A stretch of 64,000 nt of DNA from UKL13-2 sp044229235 (lineage in GTDB: Bacteria > Pseudomonadota > Gammaproteobacteria > Burkholderiales > Usitatibacteraceae), in NCBI GenBank assembly GCA_044229235.1, contig JBGATH010000011.1:34371-98370 (forward strand), written 5' to 3'. Both the position numbers and the translations under genes were made by a program. Shown here one piece after another: positions 1-8,734 of this stretch; position 1 is the first letter of the stretch, and each line of letters begins with the position of its first letter. A model generated the notes under the pieces. It had not been told where the DNA came from. It made no database searches and was given only the letters and a program-made list of their open reading frames with translations.

Positions 1-1
1 C

Positions 2-382
2 GCAGCGGAAATTCGGTTGGCGAAGGAAGCTGCAACGCCGGGAACGACATTCCTGATCGGTGTGTCCTGCTACAACCAGCTTGACCGGGCCGATCGGGCC
101 GTCGAAGCCGGTGCCGACTATGTCGCCTTTGGCAGCATGTTTTCTTCAGGAACGAAGCCAGCGGCGGCTCATGCTTCACGCTCGCTCCTTTCGGCCGCGA
201 AACAGCGTTGCCGAGTGCCGGTTGTTGCAATTGGCGGCATTTCTGCGGCCAATGCGCGCCCCATAATCGAGGCTGGCGCCGACTCCATTGCAGTCATTTC
301 GGATCTGTTCAAATCCGGGGACTTGCACCAAATAACCGCGCGCGCGCGTCTATTCACTTCATACTTTCCCAGCCATGTTTGA
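2..382 (+). CDS. thiE: Thiamine phosphate synthase, 3' part (ThiE)
   Basis: The window opens inside this gene: the frame is open from base 2 and the N-terminal part is missing. ThiE joins the thiazole and pyrimidine phosphates to make thiamine phosphate in the cytoplasm. The visible 126 codons are the second half of the TIM barrel, with the family signature IGVSCYN, then GADYVAFGSMF (phosphate-contacting region) and VVAIGGISAANA near the C-terminus, ending in GADSIAVISDLF. The stop overlaps the hemL start by 8 nt, so the two genes are probably co-transcribed. ThiE and HemL both make cofactors. The assignment is firm from the motifs, although only part of the protein can be read. Confidence 0.9.
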   Translation, partial: AAEIRLAKEAATPGTTFLIGVSCYNQLDRADRAVEAGADYVAFGSMFSSGTKPAAAHASRSLLSAAKQRCRVPVVAIGGISAANARPIIEAGADSIAVISDLFKSGDLHQITARARLFTSYFPSHV

Positions 383-1661
383 AAAAAGCAAAGCCCTCTT
401 TGAAAAGTCGCAAGTCTGCATTCCCGGCGGCGTGAACTCGCCGGTACGGGCGTTCCGCGCCGTCGGCGGCACACCAATATTTTTTCGCGAGGGATCAGGT
501 GCCTACCTGACGGATGTCGACGGCAATCGTTTCATTGATTACGTAGGCTCCTGGGGTCCGGCGATTCTCGGGCATGCGCATCCCGAGGTCGTGGCTGCCG
601 TCCAGGCCCGCGCTGCCATGGGCATGTCGTTTGGCGCACCAACCGAGCTCGAACTCGAACTGGCGGAGCGCTTGTGCGCTCTCATGCCGTCGCTCGAACA
701 GGTCAGAATGGTGAGCTCCGGAACCGAAGCCACGATGAGCGCGATCCGGCTTGCTCGCGGCTTTACCGGGCGCAACAAGATCGTCAAGTTCGAGGGTTGC
801 TATCACGGACACGGGGACGCGTTGCTCGTCAAAGCCGGATCGGGCGCGCTGACCTTCGGCCATCCCAGCTCGGCGGGCGTGCCGGCGGAAGTCGCCGCAG
901 ATACGCTGGTACTGCCTTACAACGACAGCGCAGAGCTTGAACAGGTTTTTCGCGACGCGGGCACGCAGATTGCCTGTGTAATCATTGAGCCGATCGCCGG
1001 CAACATGAACTTTGTCGAGCCAACCTCTGACTACATGAAGTTGCTGCGAAAGCTTTGTACCGACCACGGCGCAATGCTGATATTTGACGAGGTCATGACC
1101 GGCTTCCGCGTAGGCCTTGGCGGGGCGCAGCAGCATTTTGGAATCACTCCAGACCTGACCACGCTCGGCAAGGTTATTGGCGGTGGCATGCCCCTGGGTG
1201 CATTTGGCGGGCGACGCGACATCATGGCGCAATTGGCGCCGTTGGGGCCGGTCTATCAAGCCGGCACCCTCTCAGGCAATCCGGTCGCCGTAACGGCGGG
1301 ATTGAAGACCCTCGAATTGATTTCGGTACCCGGGTTTTATGAGCGGCTTTCCGCGACCACCGCCTCACTGATGTCCGGAATGACACAGGCCGCAACCGCA
1401 GCTGGTGTCGACTTCGCGACCGCTTCTCTCGGCGGGATGTTTGGCTTGTTCTTTGCGAAATCAGCGCCACACAGTTACGCAGGCGTAATGCAATGCGACC
1501 GCGAGCGGTTCAATCGCTTTTTCCATTTGATGCTGGGTCGGGGCGTTTACCTGGCACCTTCCGCTTTTGAGGCCGGTTTTGTTTCGGCTGCCCACAGCGC
1601 AGATGACATTCGCCAGACGATCGACATTGCGGCTTCGGCCTTCGCAGAAATAGCAGGGTGA
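375..1661 (+). CDS. hemL: Glutamate-1-semialdehyde 2,1-aminomutase (HemL)
   Basis: HemL converts glutamate-1-semialdehyde to 5-aminolevulinate, the last step of the C5 route into tetrapyrroles, using pyridoxal phosphate. The 428-residue protein has the usual family length. Visible motifs are SSGTEATMSAIRLARG (cofactor phosphate site), FEGCYHGHGD, IFDEVMTGFR (the Asp contacting the PLP nitrogen) and LGKVIGGGMPLGAFGG, in which Lys266 should form the Schiff base. The ATG at 375 starts the typical FEKSKALFEKSQ N-terminus and lies 8 nt inside the end of thiE. hemB, the next enzyme of the pathway, lies about 3 kb downstream in its own unit. Confidence 0.97.
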   Translation: MFEKSKALFEKSQVCIPGGVNSPVRAFRAVGGTPIFFREGSGAYLTDVDGNRFIDYVGSWGPAILGHAHPEVVAAVQARAAMGMSFGAPTELELELAERLCALMPSLEQVRMVSSGTEATMSAIRLARGFTGRNKIVKFEGCYHGHGDALLVKAGSGALTFGHPSSAGVPAEVAADTLVLPYNDSAELEQVFRDAGTQIACVIIEPIAGNMNFVEPTSDYMKLLRKLCTDHGAMLIFDEVMTGFRVGLGGAQQHFGITPDLTTLGKVIGGGMPLGAFGGRRDIMAQLAPLGPVYQAGTLSGNPVAVTAGLKTLELISVPGFYERLSATTASLMSGMTQAATAAGVDFATASLGGMFGLFFAKSAPHSYAGVMQCDRERFNRFFHLMLGRGVYLAPSAFEAGFVSAAHSADDIRQTIDIAASAFAEIAG

Positions 1662-1671
1662 GACCGCGGCC

Positions 1672-2892
1672 GTGAAGCTGAAGGCAACTATCGACAACAT
1701 TGCGCTGGCCGCCCTGTTATTTGCGGTGGTGGCAATTTCAGCAGTATCAACGGTTGCCATCGTTTCGGCTGAACGTCTCATTTCGATCAATGAAAAGGTT
1801 TTGCAAACGCAGCGCATCATTGCCAGCCTGGAAGCCATCCGCTTTCACTCGACATCGCTGGATGCAGCCGAACGCATATACCTGATGACGGGCGGCGGCC
1901 AGGGTACCAGCGACCGCCGCAGGGCCGGCGTGGAGATTGCCGCAGAACTCAAATACCTCGCCTCAAAGCGCAACGAGGCCGCACTTCCATCCGAGCGCTT
2001 TGTCCAGCTCAATTCGTTGGCAGAGCCGTTCCTCACTCTCGCAACAAAGGATGCCGGTTCGCAATCGTCGGGCGGATTCGGCGTCTCCATGGAAAGCGCC
2101 AAGGCATACGCAGAACAGGCGTTGCACGACAAACTGCTCGCCGTAACCCAACAGCTGCTGGCGCATTCGCGACGCACACTCGACTCGCTGGAAAGCGATC
2201 AGATCATGTACGGCGACAAGGTTCGTCGCCTCATCCTCGCGCTCATTTCTTCTTCGGCCTTTATCCTCGTGTTTCTATATGGCACCTTGAATCGGCTTAA
2301 CCGCGAGCAACGCGTTGCCCAGGCGCGCATCGCCCACCAGGCAACGCACGACTCGCTGACCGGTTTGTTCAATCGCGCCGCGGTGATGGAACACATTGCA
2401 ATGCGGTTGCGGGCGCCTGAAACCGAGGCTGCGCTTGGTGGGTTCGCGATTCTTCTCCTGGACCTCGATGGATTCAAATCCATCAATGACAGCCTGGGTC
2501 ACGATGCCGGGGACAAGTTGCTCAGCGAGGGCGGCAAACGCATGAGGAGCGTACTGCGCGACTCCGATTATCTGGCCCGGCTGGGGGGCGACGAGTTTCT
2601 GGTCGTTGTGCCGCAGGTATCTGATCAGGAAACGGCGCGACACGTTGGACAAAAACTGATCGATGTGCTGTCCGCGCCATTTTTCATCCACGTTTCGGCG
2701 GATGCGCCGACTGAAACGGCGACGGTTACCGCCAGCATCGGCATCAGCATGTATCCACGGGACGCGCAGGATCGCGAGTCGCTGATGAAACATGCCGATC
2801 TCGCGCTTTATGTTGCCAAGCATGGCGGGCGAAACCAGTTGCGCTTTTACGAAGCAGGGATGCAGGCCGGCGCGCGGAGCCTCTCAGAGTGA
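1672..2892 (+). CDS. Membrane diguanylate cyclase with CHASE3-like sensor and GGDEF domain
   Basis: This is a predicted inner-membrane signalling protein of 406 residues. A hydrophobic helix (about residues 8-30) is followed by a periplasmic helical segment of about 150 residues that resembles CHASE3 sensors, with a motif like AAERIYLMTGG. A second membrane helix lies near residues 186-204. The C-terminal GGDEF domain begins near residue 220 (THDSLTGLFNR) and has an intact GGDEF at about 306-310. An RxxD inhibitory site (RDSD) sits exactly five residues before it, so active, product-inhibited cyclic di-GMP synthesis is expected. I see no EAL domain. The start is GTG, only 10 nt after the hemL stop. 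The ligand is unknown. Confidence 0.9.
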   Translation: MKLKATIDNIALAALLFAVVAISAVSTVAIVSAERLISINEKVLQTQRIIASLEAIRFHSTSLDAAERIYLMTGGGQGTSDRRRAGVEIAAELKYLASKRNEAALPSERFVQLNSLAEPFLTLATKDAGSQSSGGFGVSMESAKAYAEQALHDKLLAVTQQLLAHSRRTLDSLESDQIMYGDKVRRLILALISSSAFILVFLYGTLNRLNREQRVAQARIAHQATHDSLTGLFNRAAVMEHIAMRLRAPETEAALGGFAILLLDLDGFKSINDSLGHDAGDKLLSEGGKRMRSVLRDSDYLARLGGDEFLVVVPQVSDQETARHVGQKLIDVLSAPFFIHVSADAPTETATVTASIGISMYPRDAQDRESLMKHADLALYVAKHGGRNQLRFYEAGMQAGARSLSE

Positions 2893-2897
2893 CGAAA

Positions 2898-2921
2898 AAA
2901 ACCCTGCTTTCGCCGGGTTTT
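2898..2921. terminator. Candidate bidirectional terminator between GGDEF gene and cytochrome c gene
   Basis: An inverted repeat AAAACCC / GGGTTTT (2898-2904 and 2915-2921) with a 10-nt loop lies between two convergent genes. It would give a short stem flanked by A and T runs on either strand, as in an intrinsic terminator serving both directions. The stem is only 7 bp, so strength is uncertain. Confidence 0.5.
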
Positions 2922-2937
2922 CATTGTTCGGCCACGC

Positions 2938-3582
2938 TTATTTGGCCCGCATGCCGGCGACGTATTCTGCAACAGCCTTTCGGTCGTCCGGCCGCATCCG
3001 CGAGGCAATTGCATTCATCTGGGAATTCTTGCGCGTACCTGCTGCGTACGCTTCCAGCGATGCGCCGACGTACTCGGGCCACTGTCCCGCAAGCCGCGGA
3101 TAACTCGATGGGATGCCGGCTCCTGCGCCGCCGTGACATCCTGCACAGGCGGGCACTTTCAACTCCGGAATGCCTGCGCGATAAATCTTCTGACCCTTGG
3201 CAGCGGCGGCCATGTCTCGTGCCGCCGCATTTGCTTTTGCGCGCTGGGAGAAATAATAAATACCCAGCCCCTTCATCTCGTCGGGGGTTAGTCCGGCCGC
3301 CATGCCCTGCATGATCGCGTTTTGCCGCTTTCCGGTCTGAAAAAGTTCCAGTTGCTTGGCGATATACTGTTCGGGCATTCCGGCGATATTCGGATTCGCG
3401 GGTATTGCGCTCATTCCATCGAGCCCATGGCATGCGACACAAACGGTACTGGCCTTTTGTTGCCCCAGCGCCATGAGATCTGCCCTGCTCGGCGCGGACG
3501 CCGCAGCCGGGGAGTTGGCCAACGCCATCAATGAATTGGCAGATGCCAATGCCATTAGTCCCATCACCAGGATGCGCTTCAT
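2938..3582 (-). CDS. Dihaem cytochrome c, c4-like, periplasmic
   Basis: This is an exported electron-transfer protein of 214 residues with two c-type haem sites, CVACH (residues 48-52) and CAGCH (146-150), one in each half. That two-lobed arrangement is typical of cytochrome c4-like proteins. The first 20 or so residues form a signal peptide beginning MKRILVMGLM, which is why I start at the ATG at 3582 rather than at an upstream in-frame codon at 3750. Met residues such as those in the MQGM and NSQMNAIA segments are candidate axial ligands. c4 proteins usually pass electrons to terminal oxidases. The gene is divergent from engB with only 59 bp between them. Confidence 0.92.
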   Translation of the reverse strand: MKRILVMGLMALASANSLMALANSPAAASAPSRADLMALGQQKASTVCVACHGLDGMSAIPANPNIAGMPEQYIAKQLELFQTGKRQNAIMQGMAAGLTPDEMKGLGIYYFSQRAKANAAARDMAAAAKGQKIYRAGIPELKVPACAGCHGGAGAGIPSSYPRLAGQWPEYVGASLEAYAAGTRKNSQMNAIASRMRPDDRKAVAEYVAGMRAK

Positions 3583-3641
3583 CTCTAAACCTTTGGTTGT
3601 ATTTACCGCGAAGCCTATGATTTTATCTGAACCAGCCCCAC

Positions 3642-4274
3642 GTGAAAACCATGGGCGTGTTTGACCAAGCGGTTTACACCGCCTCAGCACATGATTTGGA
3701 ACAGTTGCCGCCGGATTACGGCAGGGAGGTCGCTTTCGTGGGCCGCTCAAATGCCGGCAAGTCCAGCGCCATCAATACGCTGGCCAACCACAAACGCCTG
3801 GCGTTCGTGTCGAAGACTCCCGGACGCACCCAATTGATAAATTTCTTTTCCTTGGGGGATGACCGTTCGCTGGTGGATTTGCCCGGCTATGGCTACGCAG
3901 ACGTGCCCGCGCGCGTAAAGGCGCATTGGCAAAATGTACTGGCGGCGTACGTGAGCTCGCGCCAGGCGCTTAAGGCGCTGGTCTTGATCATGGACGCCCG
4001 CCATCCATTGAGACCTCTGGACTTGCAGCTGCTCGAATGGTACCTGCCCACCGGCAAGCCCGTGCATTGTTTACTGACAAAGGCTGACAAGCTTTCGCGC
4101 AGTGAGCAGGCACTCACATTGCGCAGGGTAGAGGCGCAGTTAAAGAGCGCGAATCAAAACGCGTCGGTCCAACTGTTTTCCAGTTTGAAGCGCGAAGGTG
4201 TCGAAGAAGCCGAGGGGGCCATTGCGCGCCTTTTTGGTAATCCCCCTTCGGCAGATCCGGTCGCGTCGGACTGA
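3642..4274 (+). CDS. engB: Ribosome biogenesis GTP-binding protein EngB (YsxC/YihA)
   Basis: This is a TRAFAC-class GTPase needed for assembly of the large ribosomal subunit. The motifs are complete: G1 GRSNAGKSS, the family signature SKTPGRTQLINFF containing the G2 Thr, G3 DLPGYG and G4 TKAD. The length (210 residues from GTG at 3642, or 207 from ATG at 3651) matches the family. Neither start has a strong ribosome-binding site, so the N-terminus is uncertain by three residues. The gene is divergent from the cytochrome c gene. It is followed by a stable hairpin and by the hemB leader. Confidence 0.96.
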   Translation: MKTMGVFDQAVYTASAHDLEQLPPDYGREVAFVGRSNAGKSSAINTLANHKRLAFVSKTPGRTQLINFFSLGDDRSLVDLPGYGYADVPARVKAHWQNVLAAYVSSRQALKALVLIMDARHPLRPLDLQLLEWYLPTGKPVHCLLTKADKLSRSEQALTLRRVEAQLKSANQNASVQLFSSLKREGVEEAEGAIARLFGNPPSADPVASD

Positions 4275-4313
4275 TCGACACCTTTTCTACAGTACCGGAA
4301 ACACGCAAAAGAA

Positions 4314-4346
4314 AAGGGCACGGGAAAAGGGGTAACCCGTGCCCTT
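4314..4346 (+). terminator. Stable hairpin downstream of engB
   Basis: An 11-bp perfect stem (AAGGGCACGGG at 4314-4324, CCCGTGCCCTT at 4336-4346) with an 11-nt loop begins about 40 bp after the engB stop. There is no T tract after it, so it may be a weak terminator, an mRNA 3'-end stabiliser or the first element of the hemB leader. Confidence 0.5.
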
Positions 4347-4372
4347 GGAACAGCCTTAAAACAGATAAGGCA

Positions 4373-4510
4373 CCCGCTCAGGGAGGAGAAGCGGGGAGGA
4401 TTTGCACCCTCATGCGATAAGATGGTTGCTTGCGGAAAAAGTTCAAGCACCAAGCGATTTTCAGTTAGTCAGGCGCCCGGTTCGGGCGCAATCACTCTTG
4501 GGAACGAAAC
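4373..4510 (+). promoter_or_regulatory. Structured leader upstream of hemB
   Basis: This gene-free stretch before hemB holds two further hairpins. The first has a 6-bp stem CCCGCT / AGCGGG (4373-4378, 4390-4395) presenting a purine-rich loop with GGGAGGAG, which resembles both a Shine-Dalgarno sequence and the GGA motifs bound by CsrA/RsmA. The second is a 7-bp GC stem (4473-4479, 4483-4489) about 20 nt before the hemB ATG. A conserved structured RNA class upstream of hemB has been described in Burkholderia; I cannot tell whether this belongs to it. The function is inferred only from structure and position. Confidence 0.35.
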
Positions 4511-5512
4511 ATGAATTATGGAAAGTTTCCCCAGCGCCGCATGCGGCGTATGCGGAGAACTGCTTTTTTGCGGGACATGGTGCGAGAATCTGCCCTGTCG
4601 CCAGCCGACTTCATTTATCCGGTCTTCCTCCTAGAAGGCAGCAAGCAGCGGCAAAGTATCGGATCCATGCCTGGAATCGAGCGAATTTCGCTAGATTTGC
4701 TGTTCCCGGTGTGCGAGGAGGCCCTCGCGCTCGGAATTCCGGCGATTGCCCTGTTTCCGGTAATTGATGCCGCGAATAAATCTCCCGGCGGTGAAGAGGC
4801 CTACAACGAGAATGGGCTGGTGCCACGTGCGGTCAAGGAACTGAAAGCTCGGTTTCCGCAGCTTGGCATCATTTGCGATGTTGCACTCGATCCGTATACC
4901 TCGCACGGGCAAGACGGGCTCATTGATGAAAGTGGGTACATTCTCAATGACGAAACCATTGTCGTGCTGGAGCGGCAAGCGCTGGCGCAAGCAAATGCCG
5001 GTGCGGACATCGTCGCGCCGTCTGACATGATGGATGGCCGTATTGGCGCAATTCGCGGTGCATTGGACTCGCGCGGCTACATCCACACCGCGATCATGGC
5101 CTACTCAGCGAAGTTTGCGAGCAAGTTTTATGGCCCCTTTCGGGAGGCGCTGGGATCCTCCGGAAACCTCGGTGCCAGCGACAAGAAGAACTATCAAATG
5201 GACCCCGGCAATTCGGACGAGGCGCTGCGTGAAATTGCGCTTGATCTCGAGGAGGGCGCCGACATGGTGATGGTCAAGCCCGGAATGCCGTATCTGGATG
5301 TCGTCAGGCGTTGCAAGGAGACATTTGGCGCGCCGACATTCGCGTATCAGGTTTCCGGCGAGTACGCGATGCTCAAGGCAGCAGCTCAGAATGGCTGGCT
5401 GGATGGCGAAGCGTGCATGATGGAGTCGTTGCTCGGCTTCAAACGAGCGGGCGCTGATGGCGTACTGACCTACTTCGCGCTGGAGGCATCCCGGCTGCTC
5501 AGGAAGCCGTAG
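4511..5512 (+). CDS. hemB: Delta-aminolevulinic acid dehydratase (porphobilinogen synthase, HemB)
   Basis: HemB condenses two 5-aminolevulinates to porphobilinogen. The two Schiff-base lysines fall at about Lys205 (SKFYGPFREA) and Lys256 (VMVKPGMPYLD). The metal loop reads DVALDPYTSHGQDG, without the three cysteines of zinc enzymes, so this is the magnesium-dependent type. The N-terminus (RRMRRMRRTAFLRDMVRE) matches the usual oligomerisation arm, and 333 residues is a standard length. The ATG at 4511 is the first Met before that arm. The 3' end overlaps the convergent hypothetical gene tail-to-tail by 14 nt. Confidence 0.97.
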   Translation: MNYGKFPQRRMRRMRRTAFLRDMVRESALSPADFIYPVFLLEGSKQRQSIGSMPGIERISLDLLFPVCEEALALGIPAIALFPVIDAANKSPGGEEAYNENGLVPRAVKELKARFPQLGIICDVALDPYTSHGQDGLIDESGYILNDETIVVLERQALAQANAGADIVAPSDMMDGRIGAIRGALDSRGYIHTAIMAYSAKFASKFYGPFREALGSSGNLGASDKKNYQMDPGNSDEALREIALDLEEGADMVMVKPGMPYLDVVRRCKETFGAPTFAYQVSGEYAMLKAAAQNGWLDGEACMMESLLGFKRAGADGVLTYFALEASRLLRKP

Positions 5513-6152
5513 TCTCCTGGTTCATAAAGCGCGCCCGTGCTTCCGGCAGCTGCGCTCGTTCCGTTCTTCGGTCATTTCCCGACATTGCGGTGCGTCGGGC
5601 GGCCTCGGTTCGAAAAACGGTGCAACGAATAATGTGATGCCCGAAGTTGATGACGTATCGAGTCGCCTGGTCCGGGTGCGCGCCTCCAGTCGATGCCAAG
5701 GTGAATGGCAGGGCCAGGCCCAGTAGTTGCATCTCAAAGATCTTTGGCTCAACGCCGACGACCTCCAATTCAATGTCGGTATGCGCAGTTGCGGCGCCGG
5801 AAAGAATCGGCCCGACCAACCACGGGGAAAACTGTGCCAGGCACTGCAATGCCTCCAGCGCAGCTTGTTGCAGTTTTCTCACCGCGTCGGATAGTGCCTG
5901 GCTGCCGAAAAGCGATTGATGCAGACGCAATGCGACCTCGACTTCCGCGTCATCCGGCATGGCGACGCTTCCTGACAAACCGAGCTGGCGTACTGCTTTG
6001 CGCTTGGCCGCCTGGTAGTCATTCATGCCTTCCGCAATCAGTTGGGCGGCAGCTTGCGCCACCTGGGTACGTTGGTTCGACTCGGTGCGCGAACTGGCCT
6101 GGGACCGGCCGGGCCGGCCGGGAGTTCTAGCTGGGCGGTTGCGCGGTGCCAT
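5499..6152 (-). CDS. Conserved hypothetical protein, nucleotidyltransferase-like
   Basis: The 217-residue protein has a basic, disordered N-terminus (about 25 residues), then a helical motif AAQLIAEGMNDYQAAKRKA followed by RQLG that recurs in an uncharacterised proteobacterial family. A central LVGPILSGAATAHTDIELEV segment resembles the core of DNA polymerase beta-type nucleotidyltransferases (G-S-x-x-x-SDID-like), but the catalytic acidic pair is only partly recognisable, so activity is doubtful. The ATG at 6152 overlaps the mrcA stop in a TGATG arrangement, so translation is probably coupled to mrcA. The last 14 nt overlap the convergent hemB end. The function is unknown. Confidence 0.75.
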   Translation of the reverse strand: MAPRNRPARTPGRPGRSQASSRTESNQRTQVAQAAAQLIAEGMNDYQAAKRKAVRQLGLSGSVAMPDDAEVEVALRLHQSLFGSQALSDAVRKLQQAALEALQCLAQFSPWLVGPILSGAATAHTDIELEVVGVEPKIFEMQLLGLALPFTLASTGGAHPDQATRYVINFGHHIIRCTVFRTEAARRTAMSGNDRRTERAQLPEARARFMNQETTAS

Positions 6153-8494
6153 CAAAAGATCTGGTTCTTCACTTCCTCGGAGGGCCGATTTGCTTCGCGC
6201 AGGCTGGCCGGGCCTTCGTTCAGGTTGCCCTGGGATTCCGCGTAAACAAACTCAAGCACCGGCTTTCCATCCTTACCCAGTTCCCCAGCTAGCGGCAGCA
6301 TCACAATTCCACTCGGTGGCTCGAATGGCTCCTCTTTGGCACCCTTCAGGGCCTTGGCCATGTAACTCATCCAGATCGGCAACGCCGCCTGTCCACCCGT
6401 TTCATTGTTGCCCAGGTCTGCCGGGTTGTCATAGCCGATCCAGGAGATCGCAACCAACCCGGGATTGAAGCCTGCGAACCATGCGTCGTAGTGATCGTTG
6501 GTGGTGCCAGTCTTGCCGGCGAGATCGGTTCGTCCCAGCGACATTGCTCGCGCCGCGGTGCCGCTGCGCACCACTTCACGCATCAGACTGGTCATGATGA
6601 AAGCGTTGCGCGGGTCAATGACCCGCTCCGCATACTTTTGACCATCGGCAGGTGCATCGGCCTCGGGCGGCACCCGTTCTGGTGATGCTTCGAACAGTAC
6701 ACCGCCTTTGTCATCGGTGATCTTGCTGATGAAGTATGGTTTGATTCGGTAGCCGCCGTTGGCAAAAACCGAATAGCCGGCAGCCATTTGCAACGGCGTT
6801 GCCGATCCCGCCCCGAGTGCCATGGTCAGATAGGCCGGGTGTTGCTTGGCGTCAAAGCCAAACCGGGTAATGTAGTCTTGCGCGTAGGCGGGCGTGATCG
6901 CCTGCAGGATGCGAATCGAGACCATATTCTTGGACTTGGCGAGGGCCGTCCTCAGACGCATCGGCCCTTCGTATTTGCCGTCGTAGTTCTTGGGTTCCCA
7001 TACTTGGCCCCCGTTCCGGCCGGGATCAAATACTACGGGCGCATCGTTAACGATCGTTGCCGGGGTAAAGCCTTTTTCCAGCGCCGCCGAGTAGATGAAC
7101 GGCTTGAAGCTGGAACCCGGCTGGCGCATGGCCTGGGTAACATGGTTGTACTTGTTCGCGACAAAATCGAAGCCGCCAGCAAGCGCCCGAATCGCGCCGT
7201 CTTTCGGATCCAGCGATACCATGGCCGCTTCAACGCGTGGCAACTGAGTCAGAAACCAGTTTCCCTTTTCGTCGAGAGCCAGACGAATAATCGAGCCCCT
7301 CACCGGCTTGAGGGGTGAAGCTTTCTCCGCCAGAACGCGCGCGGCAAATTTCAGAGCCTCCCCGGAAAGCGTAATACTGTCGCCGCGTTTGGTGTGAGCG
7401 ATCACTTGCTTAGCATCGATTTCCAGAATGACCGCTGGCATCAATTCGCCAACCACGTCTTTTTCCTGTAGCGCTTCTTCGGCTGCTTCCTCGGCCTCTT
7501 CCCTGTCCGCCGGCAGGCGCACCAATCCCTCCGGCCCACGGTAACCGTGGCGCCGGTCATACTCCAGCACGCCGCGGCGGAGCGCCTGATTTGCGGCCTC
7601 CTGATCAACCCGCCGGATGGTGGTGTACACCCGGATGCCGCTCACATAAGCACGCTCACCATACTGCTCAAATACTTCGTGGCGCGCCATTTCCGCCACG
7701 TGCTCAGCGTTCACGGGATACATTTGGCGTTCCCGGTTGAACCTCAGTACCTGTGCCTTGGCGTCCTTCAGGTTCGCTTCGGTGAGGTAGCCCAATTCAT
7801 TCATGCGCCGCAATACATATTGTTGCCGCAACGTCGCCCGCTTCAGGTTGTTGAACGGGTTGTACTGGGACGGCGCCTTGGGAATGCCAGCGAGCATCGC
7901 CGCTTCGGAAGGAAGCAGTTGATTCAGGTCTTTGCCGAAATAGACGCGACTGGCGGCAGCGAATCCGTGTGCCCGATTTCCCAGAAATATGTGATTCAGG
8001 TAGATCTCCAGGATCTTGTCTTTAGGCAGGTTGGCCTCGATCTTGTAAGCGAGCAACCACTCTGAGACCTTGCGGGTGAGTGTAACCTCGTTCGTCAGGA
8101 AGAAATTTCGCGCCACCTGTTGGGTGATGGTGGAGGCCCCGCCTTTCACCTTTCCCTGGGTGATGATCCCGCTCGCGGCGCGGACTATGCCAATGAAGTC
8201 CACACCACCGTGTTGATAAAAACGCTCGTCTTCAGCCGCAATGACGGCTTGTTTCATCACATCTGGGAAATCCTGGATCTTCACAAACAGGCGTTTCTCT
8301 TCCCCGAACTCGCCGATGACGTCTCCTTCGAGCGTGTACACTCGAAGCGGCAGCTTTGGGCGGTAATCCGTTACCGCCTCGATTGACGGCAGGTTGGGGT
8401 AGATAAGTACTACTGTTAGCGCGACAATGCCAACGGCGACCATCGCCAGCGATACCAGCAAAATCAAGGGGTAGAACCACCAGCGAAGCGTCAT
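6152..8494 (-). CDS. mrcA: Penicillin-binding protein 1A (class A PBP, MrcA)
   Basis: This is a bifunctional peptidoglycan synthase anchored in the inner membrane by one helix (about residues 9-32). The GT51 glycosyltransferase domain shows AAEDERFYQHGG (catalytic Glu near 88) and GASTITQQ (119-126). An inserted OB-like region near 320-420 is rich in acidic residues. The transpeptidase motifs are GSSFKP (nucleophile Ser461, Lys464), SKN (521-523) and KTG (661-663). I start at the ATG at 8494 because the membrane anchor begins there; an in-frame start at 8584 would add 30 unrelated basic residues. The protein is then 780 residues. It reads away from pilM, and a shared promoter region of about 240 bp lies between them, as in many proteobacteria. 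Confidence 0.96.
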   Translation of the reverse strand: MTLRWWFYPLILLVSLAMVAVGIVALTVVLIYPNLPSIEAVTDYRPKLPLRVYTLEGDVIGEFGEEKRLFVKIQDFPDVMKQAVIAAEDERFYQHGGVDFIGIVRAASGIITQGKVKGGASTITQQVARNFFLTNEVTLTRKVSEWLLAYKIEANLPKDKILEIYLNHIFLGNRAHGFAAASRVYFGKDLNQLLPSEAAMLAGIPKAPSQYNPFNNLKRATLRQQYVLRRMNELGYLTEANLKDAKAQVLRFNRERQMYPVNAEHVAEMARHEVFEQYGERAYVSGIRVYTTIRRVDQEAANQALRRGVLEYDRRHGYRGPEGLVRLPADREEAEEAAEEALQEKDVVGELMPAVILEIDAKQVIAHTKRGDSITLSGEALKFAARVLAEKASPLKPVRGSIIRLALDEKGNWFLTQLPRVEAAMVSLDPKDGAIRALAGGFDFVANKYNHVTQAMRQPGSSFKPFIYSAALEKGFTPATIVNDAPVVFDPGRNGGQVWEPKNYDGKYEGPMRLRTALAKSKNMVSIRILQAITPAYAQDYITRFGFDAKQHPAYLTMALGAGSATPLQMAAGYSVFANGGYRIKPYFISKITDDKGGVLFEASPERVPPEADAPADGQKYAERVIDPRNAFIMTSLMREVVRSGTAARAMSLGRTDLAGKTGTTNDHYDAWFAGFNPGLVAISWIGYDNPADLGNNETGGQAALPIWMSYMAKALKGAKEEPFEPPSGIVMLPLAGELGKDGKPVLEFVYAESQGNLNEGPASLREANRPSEEVKNQIF

Positions 8495-8652
8495 TTTGGC
8501 CTGAAAGGTCGCACGTAGAGCGACATTATATCGGCGGGGCTTTTGCGGCACGCTGGAAATCAGCCTCCTCCGTGGCACTAGCATGGCAAAACCATGGCAA
8601 GCGCGCCGCTGAGTCAGCGATTAAAGCATTTTCGAGGTTTCAAAGAATTTGC

Positions 8653-8681
8653 TTTACACGTCCACGGCTTGTTGCTAGGAT
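8653..8681 (+). promoter_or_regulatory. Candidate sigma-70 promoter for pilMNOPQ
   Basis: A -35-like TTTACA (8653-8658) and a -10-like TAGGAT (8676-8681) are separated by 17 bp. They lie about 55 bp before the pilM start in the mrcA-pilM divergent region, the only sizeable upstream space for this operon. Confidence 0.5.
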
Positions 8682-8734
8682 TTAATGTAATTTGTGCGTA
8701 ATGGGCCGTAAGTTTCAATCACAACAAGGGCCAT

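Noticed and set aside
3638..3651. CACGTGAAAA, possible third parS upstream of engB
   Set aside because: Only the right half of the palindrome matches; the left half (GCCC) does not.
4473..4489. CCGGTTCGGGCGC resembling a tRNA T-arm
   Set aside because: No acceptor, D or anticodon stems can be paired around it; it is a plain GC hairpin.
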